Assembly (NCBI GenBank): GCA_022432975.1
Contig: CM039503.1
Span: 50,757,259-50,821,258, forward strand
Direction of reading: 5' to 3'
Length of the DNA: 64,000 bases
Origin: Begonia masoniana
Taxonomy: Eukaryota > Streptophyta > Magnoliopsida > Cucurbitales > Begoniaceae
Numbering within the stretch: position 1 is the first letter of the stretch; each line of letters starts with the position of its first letter. The notes under the pieces are model-generated. The model was not told the DNA's origin. It did no database searches and saw only the letters and a program-made list of their open reading frames with translations. A program made the position numbers and the translations under genes. This document shows positions 1-12,237 of this stretch, in pieces.

Positions 1-1456
1 CCTTCCAACTCCGAGTAATTACCCCTTTTTTTTTCCTCATCGATATAGGTTGATATGCATACCCCGATGCACTCGCTTAGATCTTACGTCACGATTTTGC
101 ATTGATTCATTACATCCTCCGAATCACCGTGGAGATAGCCACTCCCTATACCCTCTCATCAATTAACCTAAGTTTTAAATTCTTAAATATCATTTTCATC
201 TAGATACTTACAGCTTCCCGTGGATCTAGTTTATTTAAATTTCTGCTAATTGTACATACTAGCGGTACCTCGACAATCTAGAACATTCCCTAGTAAGTTT
301 TACATCTAAACTCCAAATTTCTCCTCGATTGGTCATATTTTAAACCCAAAAGAATTCGTCATTTCTTACTTCAGTATATTTTCTACCCAAGATACTCACC
401 CAAGTCGTTCCACCGTTTCTTCCAACCTCACACAGGTTACAATAAACCTCAAAACACGACTTCTAATTTTTAAGGCGTCAATCCTTTTCTGATTAATTAG
501 AGTATCTGGGTTTTTAAGTTAAATCCAACTCTTATGTCTTAGCCCCGCATTCTTTGGTCGAGCAACATCGCAAGCCTGACGTGTTTACTACTCCTTGATC
601 ACTCTTAATTGATTAGTCTTTCCAGTCGATACTTATCTCCTAAAGATCGGTCAAACTTTGTATCATGAGTATTACCTTTCGTATGACTTTAACCTTTCAT
701 TGTTTATCCCCTCAATAATTAAATCTAAACTTCAATTCTTGAATATCGTTTTCACCTAGGTATTTCAAGCTTCACATAGATCTACGATCTACAAGGCTCG
801 ACTATATTTTTATTTTTTATTTTTTTTTATCTGCTTATGCGCACTATTTACACCTTTGCAATTTAGAGCATCCCTCAATATGTTTATACCTAATTTTCAA
901 AACAACTAAGTTTCAAACCCCTCTCTGATTCGTCATACTCTAAAGCTCCAAAGGTTCGTCAACTAGGATAAATTTCCATTTCTTTAAATCTTAGGTCTCA
1001 TAAATGCACCCCTCTAATAGTAACTTGAATTCTAAGCGCACCATTTTCGTGATTAAGTCAAGTTAGTCCTATTAACGCATAACTCTCTTTATATAGGCCT
1101 ATGTTGTCCTGTATTTAACCTACCGTCTTCTCGTCAAAATTATCCTAAGAGTCTTTCTTACTCAACTCCTACTATTCCCTTTTTCCTTTATTTCCCAACC
1201 TACTCCGATCTATCGCAACATTACTACGGTCAAATCCTTATGGTGATCTATCGTATCGTCTCGGTCGTCTCGATCATTCCCTCGACGCACCATATTTATA
1301 AATAACTCCTATAAAAATGTTTAAACAAACACTCTAAGAAACAGTAATTAAATAAAACTATAAACATACTTACAGTTGATGAAGAATGTCCGCGTAGTGG
1401 CTGTGCAGTCGAGCAGTCTACAGAACCGATTTTAAAACCCGGGGGCTCTGATACCA
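1..1456 (-). repeat. Decayed internal region of a Ty3/gypsy-type element
   Basis: Non-coding, stop-rich sequence. About 900-1443 resembles the internal region of the gag-only elements near 7960-8170 and 9370-9520 in the same orientation, with shared phrases describing the same order of words up to a primer-binding site at 1444-1456. No open gag or pol is left. I infer a relative of the gag-only family; the boundary to the left lies outside the window. Confidence 0.55.
1444..1456 (-). other. Retrotransposon primer-binding site (initiator Met tRNA type)
   Basis: Read on the minus strand this is TGGTATCAGAGCC, the standard plant LTR-element primer site complementary to the 3' end of initiator methionine tRNA. 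It fixes the polarity of the surrounding element as minus. Confidence 0.75.
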
Positions 1457-1925
1457 TAACTATAGCGACCCTAATACTGTACCCTTATTTACCCTTAAAT
1501 TACCGTACCATATTTTTCATTTTCCTTTATCCTTAGCGTTTATGCGGAAACAATTTGAAACACATTTAAAATCAATTTAATAAAACGTTCAAAACGATTA
1601 TTTAAACAATACGTACACGAACACCTACAAAATACAACTTAACATCAAACACCTGATACTCGTACATCTTCCGAAATACCACCCCCAAAACCGACTCGAA
1701 TACAACCATAACAAAGTACGTTTTCATGAAAATAAACTGCGTGGTTCCGTTTGAAAGTTAACATATCCTCCTATTTTAAAATTACAAAACAGTTCAAAAA
1801 CATTTAAAACATATATATATATCCTATCAACTATCCAGAACCAAGCATCCTAAAATGTTCTATACAACCATCACTATATAACCTATCAACTATCAAACCA
1901 AACCTCCTATATTCGTCGTCCTATA
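1457..1925. other. Unassigned AT-rich stretch, possible degraded LTR
   Basis: It follows the primer-binding site, where an LTR is expected, but the first bases do not form a clear TG...CA terminus. Only weak resemblance to the LTR near 4745 is visible. No coding potential seen. Confidence 0.3.
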
Positions 1926-2425
1926 AACCCAAATTTTGTCCAACTAGGGTAAATTTTCCCTTTCTTTAACATCTTAGGTCTCATAAATGCACCCCTCTAA
2001 TAGTAACTTGAATTCTAAGCGCACCATTTTCGTGATTAAGTCAAGGCTAGTCCTATTAACGCATTTCTCTTTCGATAGGCCTATGTCGGTCCTTTATAGT
2101 TAACCTACCGTCTTCTCGTCAAAACATTATACTAAGAGTCTGTTCTTACCAACTCCTACATTCCCCTTTTTCCTTTATTTCCCAACCTACTCCGATCTAT
2201 CGCACCAGATTACGTCAAATCTTTATGGTTGTCTATCGTATCGTCTCGGTCGTCTCGATCATTCCCTCGACCACAGATTTTATAACACTACCTATAAAAT
2301 TTAAAACAAAATATCATAAAAAACTAATTCAAGAAAGCAATAAACCTATTTACATTGGGGACGAAGTCCGCGTAGTGGCTGTGCGTCGAGCAGTCTACAG
2401 AACCGATTTTTTAAAACCGCGTGGT
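1926..2425 (-). repeat. Second copy of the PBS-proximal internal segment
   Basis: Near-duplicate of about 930-1440, offset by roughly 980 bp. It includes the phrase around 2365-2405 that precedes the primer-binding site at 1444, but it diverges just before the site itself. Either a tandem rearrangement inside one element or remnants of two adjacent elements. Confidence 0.5.
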
Positions 2426-2519
2426 TCTGAAAGTGCGCATAACACCAAAAGGGGAAGACGACTAAAGATATCCTTCATTCTCAAGGTAGCATTAGTAAAA
2501 AAAAAACTACTTTTGAATA

Positions 2520-3012
2520 TTGCTGAGCCAGTGGTATTCTTGTTTGCGCAGGCCCACTCTCATATGCCTCGTCTACCAGACAACTCCATTCATTCAGTCA
2601 AGCTCGTACCTTTCTTTTTCATCTCCAAAACCTACAAAACCATAAAGAAAAAAACAATATAGAAAAACATAACATTAAATAAAAAAAAAAAAAGACCCTT
2701 GGAAGGCAGTGATGCCTATTCATCACAACCTTGCCCTTGTAGATGATACGAGCCCTAAAACTCTTGTAGCAGGTAATCTGTGACATCACCAGCTAAGTCA
2801 CCAACAAAATAGAACATCAGGAGTTTCATCCTGTCGCCTCTCACCAGCAGATGCCCGTCATCTAAAATTCTGAGCACACATTTGGGCATTGGAGAACCAT
2901 TGTATGATTGTAGTTTTTATCTGCAAGCCGCACGTAAAAAAATTCAAGAAAACCATACCTCGATTGACCATTTGTTTGTTTCCGAATGACTTTTACTGAA
3001 GCATCTGCAAAC
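2520..3012 (-). pseudogene. RBP45/47-like RNA-binding protein gene fragment
   Basis: Minus-strand translation gives, in order and in shifting frames: an RRM segment reading ASVKVIRKQTNGQS (about 3011-2955), LQSYNGSPMP (about 2915-2885), FVGDLAGDVTDYLLQE (about 2808-2760), and a later MRVG-type segment near 2565. This is the collinear order of RRM1 end, RRM2 start and RRM2 end in plant RBP45/47 poly(U)-binding proteins. Several frameshifts and in-frame stops break it, so it is a pseudogene or gene fragment. The 100-N gap lies just upstream, so the 5' part may be missing from the assembly. Confidence 0.6.
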
Positions 3013-3073
3013 AAAAATACACTCTTTTACTACAGACAATAGTGTTAATATAGTAAGATAAAAAATTACTCGA

Positions 3074-3173
3074 NNNNNNNNNNNNNNNNNNNNNNNNNNN
3101 NNNNNNNNNNNNNNNNNNNNNNNNNNNNNNNNNNNNNNNNNNNNNNNNNNNNNNNNNNNNNNNNNNNNNNNNN
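3074..3173. other. Assembly gap of exactly 100 N
   Basis: A run of exactly 100 N is the conventional placeholder for a scaffold gap of unknown size. Sequence on the two sides need not be contiguous. Open frames running through it are meaningless. Confidence 0.95.
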
Positions 3174-3989
3174 CCCACCCTATCGTAATCATCGTCATGT
3201 ACTCCCTATAGATTTTAAGACATAAATTGCTGTTTCATAAATCAATGTGATGCAAGCTTTACAAAGTATAAAACGTAAAGAACACCTAGCAGAACACAAG
3301 AATAAACAACTAAATTAATTAATCAACAGTCGTTGAAATTAATATTTTCGATTGAAGCACATCATTGTTGCAACTATACTTGTTTCTAGGTACATTTGAT
3401 CATTAAAAACTTTTCGAGGGATTGGTTGTTGCGAAAAAAAAAAGCCCTTAAAAGCTAGTAATCGTTCCACTTGTTGTTATGCAAATCTCCCCATTCAACT
3501 TACATCCTTCTTTAACCAAGCAAATATCGAAAGAGCAATCCATTTGCAGATGGATAGGATTAAACCTGAAAATTTAAAGCACCGAGCTCATATTCTGTAA
3601 CAGTTTAGGGTTCAATTCAAAAGTTTAATTTCAAAATTCAAAATTTCACCAAATTAACAAAGTCATTAACTTAATCTCGAATTTCTTATCTGAAAAATCA
3701 AATAAAAATCAAGAAAAATTCGAATGAACCTAGCCTGAAAACCGTTCAAGAACAGAAGAAGTTCGGATTTGTAGCTCAGCAAATTCAAGTTGAACTCGGA
3801 TTTTTAGAAAAACAGTCAGATTTCTCCTCTGAAAATCCAACGCTGAACAGATGAATTTAGTCTGGAAATTGTCCAGAAATAGATGAAGATAATATTCATC
3901 AACTCAAAAAATCTGAGCTAATAAATTCACAGCTCAATAAATCTGAGTTGAACTTGGATTTCTCGAGGTGCGGGGTTACGAGCCTCTCC

Positions 3990-3997
3990 TATAAATA
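3990..3997 (+). promoter_or_regulatory. TATA box of a possible core promoter (copy A)
   Basis: TATAAATA, followed within 45 bp by a CT-rich tract typical of plant 5' leaders. It is conserved in copy B at 52980. The gag-only retrotransposon sits about 50 bp downstream. Confidence 0.45.
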
Positions 3998-4048
3998 GAG
4001 AGTCTCGGTGATGGAGGAAAGCACACCAGCTCTCTCTCTCTCCCATCA

Positions 4049-6552
4049 TGTAACAACCCAAAACCCAAAACCCCTTTCCGGGTCGTCACAAAACTTTACT
4101 TGACGTCGACTTTGACTTAGACATTTTTGGGCGTAAAATTTTTCGGCTTATAAAAACATTTAAACGAGGCTAAAACCATTTTTCGATAAACGTCGACTCG
4201 GTTTTTGAGCCTTTAAAATCCTTTAAAATATGTGGGGTACGCTAGTAAACTACGTTTAAAAAGTATCGTGGAAGGTTGGGTCGAAACGTGTTTTGAAAAG
4301 TCAAAATTTAAACAAAATCTTTTTTTTTTGGATGAACAGTACTGCTACAGTACTTTGCCGATCGATCGGCGACAGCAGCCGATCGATCGGCTGCTCCTCT
4401 TGTTTTTCTTCCCGAATGAACAGTATGAACAGTACTGCTACAGTACTGTTCACAAAACTTCTCCCTTTATTTCCCCTTTTTTTTCACTCTTCTACATTTC
4501 TTCCACCCACATTTCACCCATAAACCTACTTCAACATATTCCCCAACATCTCCAACCCCTCAAACACATTAAACCTCAAAACCCGACTTAAAAACGTAGT
4601 GAAAATTCATGAAAACCAATTGCATGGGTCGCTCTAAAAACCGAGCGTATCCCTATGAGTTTAAAATACTCAAAACAATTCCAAGCAGTTCTAGTATATT
4701 TCCGAATTAAAAACTTCACTTCCTATACATTCTAATACCCTAACATTAACATCAAACAACTTATAATTGTATACATTTTTACATAAAACTATCTAGAAAA
4801 CGTCATCAACACAATTTCATCAAACTAATTTTTCTAATCAACCTAAAATGACCATTCTGTGCAATTTTTATATCATTTCCATTCAACCTACTCAAAATAC
4901 CTATACTCGGATTCCCATGGGTCAAAATCGCATCGACTATTCAGCGCACTCCACGGCACCCTTCTTCAACCTGCGTGTTCATCAAGCAGAAGAACGCCTT
5001 CCTCACCTGTTCTAGTTCACTTACACATAAAGACGCTTATGAGATAAATCTCAGTAAATTCTACGTAAATGACAGTGCATGAACAGGTATATGCAATTTT
5101 CATTAATTCCGTCCATTCTTTTATTTATCATTCCGTATCAGTCGTCTTAGTCGTCTCAGTCGTCTCATTTCAGTCGTCTGGTCATCTCATTCAGTCGTCT
5201 ATTTAAGTCGTCTCATTGTCATTTTCTTCATGAACTTCATGCATAAATCCATTTTTCATGACATTTGTAAAACGATGATGCATGGCAATTTAATACGTAA
5301 CATAAACACAAAGCACGTGTATACCATCAAAACAACACAAAAACATAACCTATAAAACAACTACACCTAAACGACCCATCCAAAGCGTAAAAACATACAT
5401 TGCACCAAATATCCTCGAAAACGAAACACAACATATGGTGTAGGCCTATCGGCCACAGTACGTCACGAGAACTTACCTGTCATCCTTAGTGCACCGAGCT
5501 CCGTCTGCGGGCTTTGTTCACCTAGAACATTTCACAACGTCCTTTGTTAAAATTGAGCCTAAACCATGAAATTTCGTAAACTAACAGAACTCCTAACTAA
5601 AGAAAATTTTCTAAAATTCTAATTAACTTCAATCGGGCATTTCATCGAGCAATTCGTGCTCGAGCTTCAAATACCCTATTTTTAACCAAAACGCTAAATA
5701 CATTCATTATTTCGCCAAACAACGCTCAATAATCATAAATAGGGCGATACCTAACTGTTTCTAACATAACTCGGCTAATTTGATGAAAACCTAACGAAAC
5801 CCTAACCGTTTAACGACCTAGAAATCAAGAGCTAACGCCGGAAAACTATAGAATCATACCTAGGATGTTGTTTGGAGAAGTAAACGTGAAGAAGATTGAT
5901 CGATTGGAGGAGAAATCGGTGAAGAACCGTGGAGGATTCGTCGCCCGGAGAAGAGAAGTCGCCAGAGGGAGAGGAGAGAAAAATTTTTAAGTGTGGGAGA
6001 GAAGAGGGCTTTGCAATTTTAATGAATTTGATTAGCTAAATTACCATATTACCCCTTCTTATGATTTTTCATTTATCCCGTTATTCGACTATCGATTCGA
6101 TTTCTCTAAATTTGTTTATTTCACCAATAATTCCAACTTATTACTAGGGCTTTAATAAAACCTTCCGTTCATAGAACGGACTTAATTTACTATTTTTACG
6201 AATTAGAACGCTATAAGGTTAAAAATGGAAACCCGAGCGTCACACTATCGATTTGAATTTCAGAAATTCTCATATTTCTCCAAAAATCCATATAAATTAC
6301 TAGGGTTCTAATAAAAATTTCCGTTTACAAAACGGACCTAGTTTACTAAAATACCCTTTATATTACGAGAAATATCAAAACCCGTAAAACCGTCGTCACA
6401 TCTCCAAAAATTCCCTTATTCCTCCAGAGACTCCAATTCATTCATAGAGTTCCAATAGAACTTCTCGTTCGCAAAACGGGATAAATTCTACATATTTACA
6501 AAAATGCCATTACATTTCAAAATCCCGTAAACCTGAAGGACCGGGTGTTACA
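4049..6552 (-). repeat. 3' LTR of gag-only element, copy A
   Basis: 2504 bp, TGTAAC...GTTACA. It contains two perfect CCGATCGATCGG palindromes (4358-4369, 4379-4390), CAGTACTG-type repeats, and a run of GTCGTCT-like words near 5140-5215. Confidence 0.85.
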
Positions 6553-8277
6553 TTTCATCCACCTTAATTAAAATTTTGTCCTCAAAATTTGACTTAGCTT
6601 ATAGTCCTTGACATTATCGTCTCATGTCGTGCAGCCTTATACTTCAATTTATAATTGCTCTGTTCTTTTCGAGTGCCTTTTCTCCATCTCTAAAACTAAT
6701 TAAAATCTCCGTTGGAAATTTTGGTTCTATCTTATACTCAGGGTTAATCTCTATAGTTTTAAACCAAACTCCTAACCCATACTCTTCAACATTAATCTCA
6801 AAATCGCATTCCCTACTCTCAATTGGATTGAACACGTCCTTACTCAAGTATTGAGCGCTATCAATTTCTAAATCTCAAATTAGATAGCCCAACGGCATAT
6901 TCGGTGACCTTAAAACTTGCGCATGCATCAACCTTCGCTAAATCACTCACAGATTAAATCTCCTAATTAACTTCAAAGTTTTCTTTCAACAACATCTTCC
7001 TCAGCTGTTCATTTAGATCATAGCTATACCTAAGCTTCCCAATGTCAGCTAGACCGAATATCGTCTAAAAATTTCTTTCAACTCATGGGCTGTAACCCAA
7101 ACTTCTGCATAATTTCATCGACTCTGTCCGTAGTCAGAATGAAGGCCAACTCAATTTTCTACATTTTTCTCTAGTAATAATCTCTCATAATCTATTTTAT
7201 CAATAGTATCTCTTGGTCACATACTTTCTTGAGCAACTCATCGATTGTTGGCGACTATTTCGGTGTAGGCTTCTCAACTAAGTTCCCATTGCTATACCTT
7301 GCAAACTAAATCATCAAAATATCTCAAGGTCTCGATGAATTCAACTGGGAGCTAAAGTCGCTACTCTTTTAAGATCGTGGTTCCTTTGTAATTAAAATCC
7401 TATAAACATCACGTTTCCTTCTAAGCTACATTAACGAGCTCTCTCGTTATGTCCTTAACTGAAATTCTCATATTATCTACATTACGCTTCATTTGTCTTA
7501 CTCAAGTCTTTATAAACTCTGAATACAGTCAAGTCTCAAAATTTTACCATTGATTTGATCTAAACCATTCACTCTAACCTTAAATCGTTCATGTACTCAT
7601 TGGCCTCGACTTTGCTAGATATCATACGAACCTTTGAAATTTTTTAACATGGCTTCACTTCTAAGTTTACTTGAATGATTTCTATGCAAATCCTTATTCT
7701 CCTTATTTTTTCCATCGATATTGGTCGATACTTACACTCCTTTGCAAAAGAAATCGACACTTTGCATACCTCTTCAACAATCTACTTAAACTAAACTTTT
7801 GAATGCTACCTTTGTCCCGATACTCCAAACTTCTCATAGATCTAGGTTATTCAAATCTCTGCTATATTATCCTAATTGCTTAAACACACTAATTATACCT
7901 TAACGATCTAGAGCATCCCTTGATATGTTTAACATCTAAGCTTCAAACTTCTCTTTGATTCATCATATTCTAAAACAACAAAGGTTTTTCAACTAGGGTC
8001 TAGTTTCTATCCATTTAAATCTTATATCTCATAAGTTGTATCCCTCTAATGGTAACTAAATTCTAAGTGCACAACTTCTTGTGGTTAAGTCAGGCTAATC
8101 TCATTAATACATAACTCTCTTTCTATAAGGTCTATATCGTCCTGTATTTAACCTACTATCTTCTCATCGATGTTCCTACTATTCTCTTACCTCTTTATTT
8201 TGAAGCCTACTTTTATCTATCGCACAATTATTACCTTCAAATCTTCACTCTATACTACATTTCTATTCTTATGTCCT
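6553..8277 (-). other. Non-coding 3' internal region of gag-only element
   Basis: 1.7 kb where pol would lie in a complete gypsy element. I see no reverse transcriptase, RNase H or integrase motifs on either strand, only scattered stops. It ends in a purine-rich tract (AAGGTGGATGAAA on the minus strand) at the LTR. A short open frame at 6644-6847 is also present in copy B but is probably chance. Confidence 0.6.
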
Positions 8278-9369
8278 TCATTTCATTAACAGTTGAGATA
8301 AAATTATACCTGGAATAACTGAAGGCCTGGCCTCATCATCAACGCCACCAAGCTCAATGAAGGCAAATACCCTCGGGGCAACCCTCTTTTGATCGGTAAC
8401 CATTCTTGGACAATTATGGGCGTAGTGGCCCACCCCGCCACATCTAAAACATCGGTCCGTCCCCAATCTACAAGCACCAAAATGGGCATTCTGGCACTTC
8501 GGGCATACGGGCCTCTCAGTAGACTCCTAGATTTGCTTTCCTTTTCTCTGGTCGCCCTTTTCGTCATAAGGCCTCTTAACGCCTCTTTGTTGCTGTTGTT
8601 GTTGCCCTCTTGGCTGCCAGCCCTCGTTCTGAGGTAGAGGCTGAATTTCTTGAGAGAACCCCCTAGCAGGCTCCCTCGGTTTGACACATGTTTGCTCTGC
8701 GGCTTCGAACTCCAAAGTCTTAGCCACAATCTCTGCATAGGGCACATTCCACACCCCTGATATGATGACGCTTTTCTGGATCTCCAGATTTAGTCCTTGT
8801 ATAAATCGACGCACCTTGTCCTCGTTATCATTCACCATGCGTGGTGCAAACCTAGATAGGGCCTCAAACCTCATAACATATTCGGCAACTGAACCAGTCT
8901 ACCATAACTGCGTGAACTCCGTCATCTTAGCCTCCCGTACTGTACGGCTGAAGTACTTGTTGTAAAACACGATTTTAAAGGTGGTTGCCTTGATAGAATC
9001 CCACCAAAATCGAGCATCGGAGGCTAAGTGAAAAGTGGCGCATATAACTTTCTCTCCGTCCTCAATTTTAGCATACCCAAGCATATCTTCCATGGTTCGA
9101 ACCCACTCCTCAGCAATAGAGGGGTTCGAAGACTGTCCATTGAAAATTGGAGGCCGTAGCCTTTGAAACCTCTCCATTCCATGGTTACTAGGAGCCACCG
9201 CCTCATGAGTTCTAAGACTTTCACGGTTTATAAGTGTATCGAGCTGTTGTGATTGTCTGTCTATATGTTGCGCTTGTCGGTCGAGGTGTTGGGATTGTTA
9301 GGCAATGAACTCTCTAAGTTGATCTATGGTGTCGTCTCTTTCATCTCTATCATTCCCTCTACGCACCAT
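8278..9369 (-). pseudogene. gag of gag-only element, copy A
   Basis: Capsid-like Retrotrans_gag region (PPIFNG...AEEWVRTMEDML...ATFHLASDARFWWDS, about 9180-8990) followed by the MRFEALSRFAP segment, a Gln-rich linker, and a CCHC zinc knuckle CFRCGGVGHYAHNC near 8430. Start chosen at the ATG at 9369, which follows the primer-binding site by about 145 bp. Stops interrupt it: one near 9300 shared with copy B, one in QLW*TG near 8905 that copy B lacks, and one before the knuckle. The frame ends just where a protease would begin. Confidence 0.75.
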
Positions 9370-9514
9370 TTTGTAAACCTATAAAAGTTAAAGACAACAA
9401 TTTTAAGAAATCAAAACAAAGAAACCTTAAAAACATACTTACAGTTGAAGAAGCATGTCCGTGTAGTGGCTTACGCAGTCGAGCAGTCTACAGAACCGAT
9501 TTTAAAACCCGGGA

Positions 9515-9526
9515 GTTCTGATACGA
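9515..9526 (-). other. Primer-binding site of gag-only element, copy A
   Basis: Matches the initiator-Met primer site except for two changes; copy B has it intact at 58543-58554. It lies five bases from the right LTR. Confidence 0.7.
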
Positions 9527-9531
9527 ACTAT

Positions 9532-12093
9532 TGTAACTACCCAAAACCTGAAACCCCTTTTCGGGTCGTCACAAAACTTTACTTGACGTTGGCTTTGACT
9601 TAGACATTTTTTGGCGTAAAATTTTTCAGCTTATAAAAACATTTAAACAAGGCTAAAACCATTTTTTGATAAAACATCGACTCAGTTTTTGAGCCTTTAA
9701 AATCCTTTAAAATATGTGGGGTACGCTTGTAAAATACGTTTAAAAAGTATCGTGAAAGGTAGGGTCGAAACGTGTTTTGAAAAGTCAAAATTTAAACAAA
9801 ATCTTTTTTTTTTTCAGATGAACAGTACTGCTACAGTACTGCTACAGTACTTGCCGATCGAACGACAGCAGCCGATCGATTGGCTGCTCCTCTTGTTTTT
9901 CTTCCCGAATGAACAGTATGAACAGTACTGCTACAGTACTGTTACAGTACTGTTCACAAAACTTCTCCCTTTATTTCCCTTTTTTTTCACTCTTCTACAT
10001 TTCTTCCACCCACATTTCACCCATAAACCTACTTCAACATATTCCCCAACATCTCCAACCCCTCAAACACATTAAGCCTCAAAACCCGACTTAAAAACGT
10101 ATCTGAAAACGTAGTGATAATTAATGAAAACAAACTTCATTGGTCGCTTTAAAAATCGAGCGTATCCCTATAAGTTTAAAATACTCAAAACAATTCCAAG
10201 CAGTTCCAGTATATTTCTGAATTAAATACTTCACTTCCTATACATTCTAATACCCTAACATTAACATCAAACAACTTATCATTGTATACATTTTTCCATA
10301 AAACTATCTAGAAAACGTCATCAACACAATTTAATCAAACTAGTTTTTCTGATCAACCTAAAATGACCATTCTGTGCAATTTTAATATCATTTCCATTCA
10401 ACCTACCCAAAATACCTAAACTCGGATTCCCACGGATCAAAATCGCATCGACTGTTCAGCGCACTCCCACGGGCACCCTTCTTCAACCTGCGTGTTCATC
10501 AAGCAGAGGAACGCCTTCCTCATCTGTTTCGAGTTCACTTACACCATAAAGACGCCTATGAGATAAATCTCAGTAAATTCTACGTAAATGACAGTACATG
10601 AACATGTATATGCAATTTTCATTAATTCCGTCCATTCATTTTATTTATCATTCTGTATCAGTCGTCTTAGTCGTCTCAGTCGTCTCAGTCATCTCATTTC
10701 AGTCGTCTATTTAAGTCATCTCATTTCATTTTCTTTCATGAACTTCATGCATAAATCCATTTTTCATGACATTTGTAAAACGAGGATGCATGGCAATTTA
10801 ATACGTAACATAAACACAAAGCACATGTATACCATCAAAACAACACAAAAGCATAACCTATAAAACAACTAAACCTAAACTACCCATCCGAAGCGTAAAA
10901 ACATACATTGCACCAAATATACTTAAAAAAGAAACACGACATATGGTGTAGGCCTATTGGCCACAGTAACTCACGAGCACTTACATGTCATTCTTAGCGC
11001 ACCGAGCACCGTCTGTGGGCTTTGTTTACCTAGAACATTTCACAACGTCCTTTGTTAAAATCGAGCCTAAACCATGAAATTTCGTAAACTAACAGAACTC
11101 CTAACTAAAGGAAATTTTCTAAAATTCTAATTAACTTCACTCGGGCATTTCGTCGAGCAATTCGTGCTCGACATTCATAAACCTCCATTAATGGAGTTCT
11201 CCAAAGCTTCAAATACCCTATTTTTAACCAAAACGCCAAATACATCCATTATTTCACCAAACAACGCTCAATAATCATAAATAGGGCGATACCTAACTGT
11301 TTCTAACATAACCCGGCTAATTTGACGAAAACCTAACAAAACCCTAATCATTTAACGACCTAGAAATCGAGAAATAACGCCGAAAAACTATAAAATCGTA
11401 CCTAGGATGTTGTTTGGAGAAGGAAACGTGAAGGAGATTGATCGATTGGAGGAGAAATCGGTGAAGAACCGTGGAGGATTCGTCGCCTGGAGAAGAGAAG
11501 TCGCCAGAGAGAGAGGAGAGAAAAACGTTAAGTGTGGGAGAGAAAAGGGCTTTGCAATTTTAATGAATTTGATTAGCTAAATTACCATATTGCCCCTTCT
11601 TATGATTTTTCATTTATACCGTTATTCGACTATCGATTCAGTTTCTCTAAATTTTCTTATTTCACCAATAATTCCAACTTATTACTAGGGCTCTAATAAA
11701 ACCTTCCGTTTGTAAAATGGACTTAATTTACTATTTTTACGAATTAGAACGCCATAAGGTTAAAAACGGAAACCCAAGCGTCACACTATTGATTTGAATT
11801 TCAGAAATTCCCATATTTCTCTAAAAATCCATATAAATTATTAGGGTTCTAATAAAACTTTCCGTTTACAAAACGGACCTAGTTTACTAAAATACCCTTT
11901 ATATTACGAGAAATATCAAAACCCGTAAAACCGTCGTCACATCTCCAAAAATTCTCTTATTCCTCCAGAGACTCCAATTCATTCATAGAGCTCCAATAGA
12001 ACTTCTCGTTCGCAAAACGAGATAAATTCGACATATTTATAAAAATGCCATTATATTCCAAAATCCCGTAAACCCGAAGGACCAGGTGTTACA
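9532..12093 (-). repeat. 5' LTR of gag-only element, copy A
   Basis: 2562 bp and clearly homologous to 4049-6552, with small indels. One of the two GATC palindromes has decayed. Divergence between the paired LTRs indicates an old insertion compared with the MULE at 19.2 kb. Confidence 0.85.
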
Positions 12094-12237
12094 CTTTAAG
12101 TACTTCAAACATAGAAGATTAATCACATCAGTCTCCGACGTAGCGAGCCTCTACGACGCGACGAAATCCCTCTCAATCGAGCTTCACTTTGCGACAACGA
12201 GAAACTTTTTCAGATCAAGCGAACTCCCATTAGCGGC

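Larger units (their letters stand above)
4049..12093 (-). mobile_element. Gag-only LTR retrotransposon (TR-GAG/LARD-like), copy A
   Basis: Two LTRs of about 2.5 kb (4049-6552 and 9532-12093) bound a 2979-bp internal region. LTRs start TGTAAC and end GTTACA. A primer-binding site lies next to the right LTR and a purine-rich tract (minus 6565-6553) next to the left, so the element reads on the minus strand. Flanks are CATCA and CTTTA, each one change from the CTTCA duplication preserved in copy B. Only gag is present; protease, reverse transcriptase and integrase are absent, which fits a non-autonomous element mobilised by a relative. Confidence 0.85.
4011..12237 (+). pseudogene. Unknown gene, first exon split by a retrotransposon (copy A)
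   Basis: An ATG at 4011 opens a short frame up to the insertion at 4049. The other half resumes at 12099 and reads openly to 12237, where GTAAGA could be a splice donor. In copy B the halves are in frame; here the first half is two nucleotides shorter in its CT run, so the frame is lost even without the transposon. I do not recognise the protein. The second half reads as about 45 residues including SVSDVASLYDATKSLSIELH. The ATG lies only about 14 nt from the TATA box, so transcription may start downstream of it. Confidence 0.35.

Noticed and set aside
1444..1456. tRNA-like sequence
   Set aside because: Only the short primer-binding complement of a tRNA is present; no cloverleaf is formed. 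The same applies to the other primer sites.
2225..2662. 145-residue plus-strand frame
   Set aside because: It crosses retroelement debris and the antisense of the RNA-binding gene fragment; no domain or codon pattern supports it.
2944..3198. Open frames running through the N block
   Set aside because: They are created by treating N as coding; the real content is unknown.
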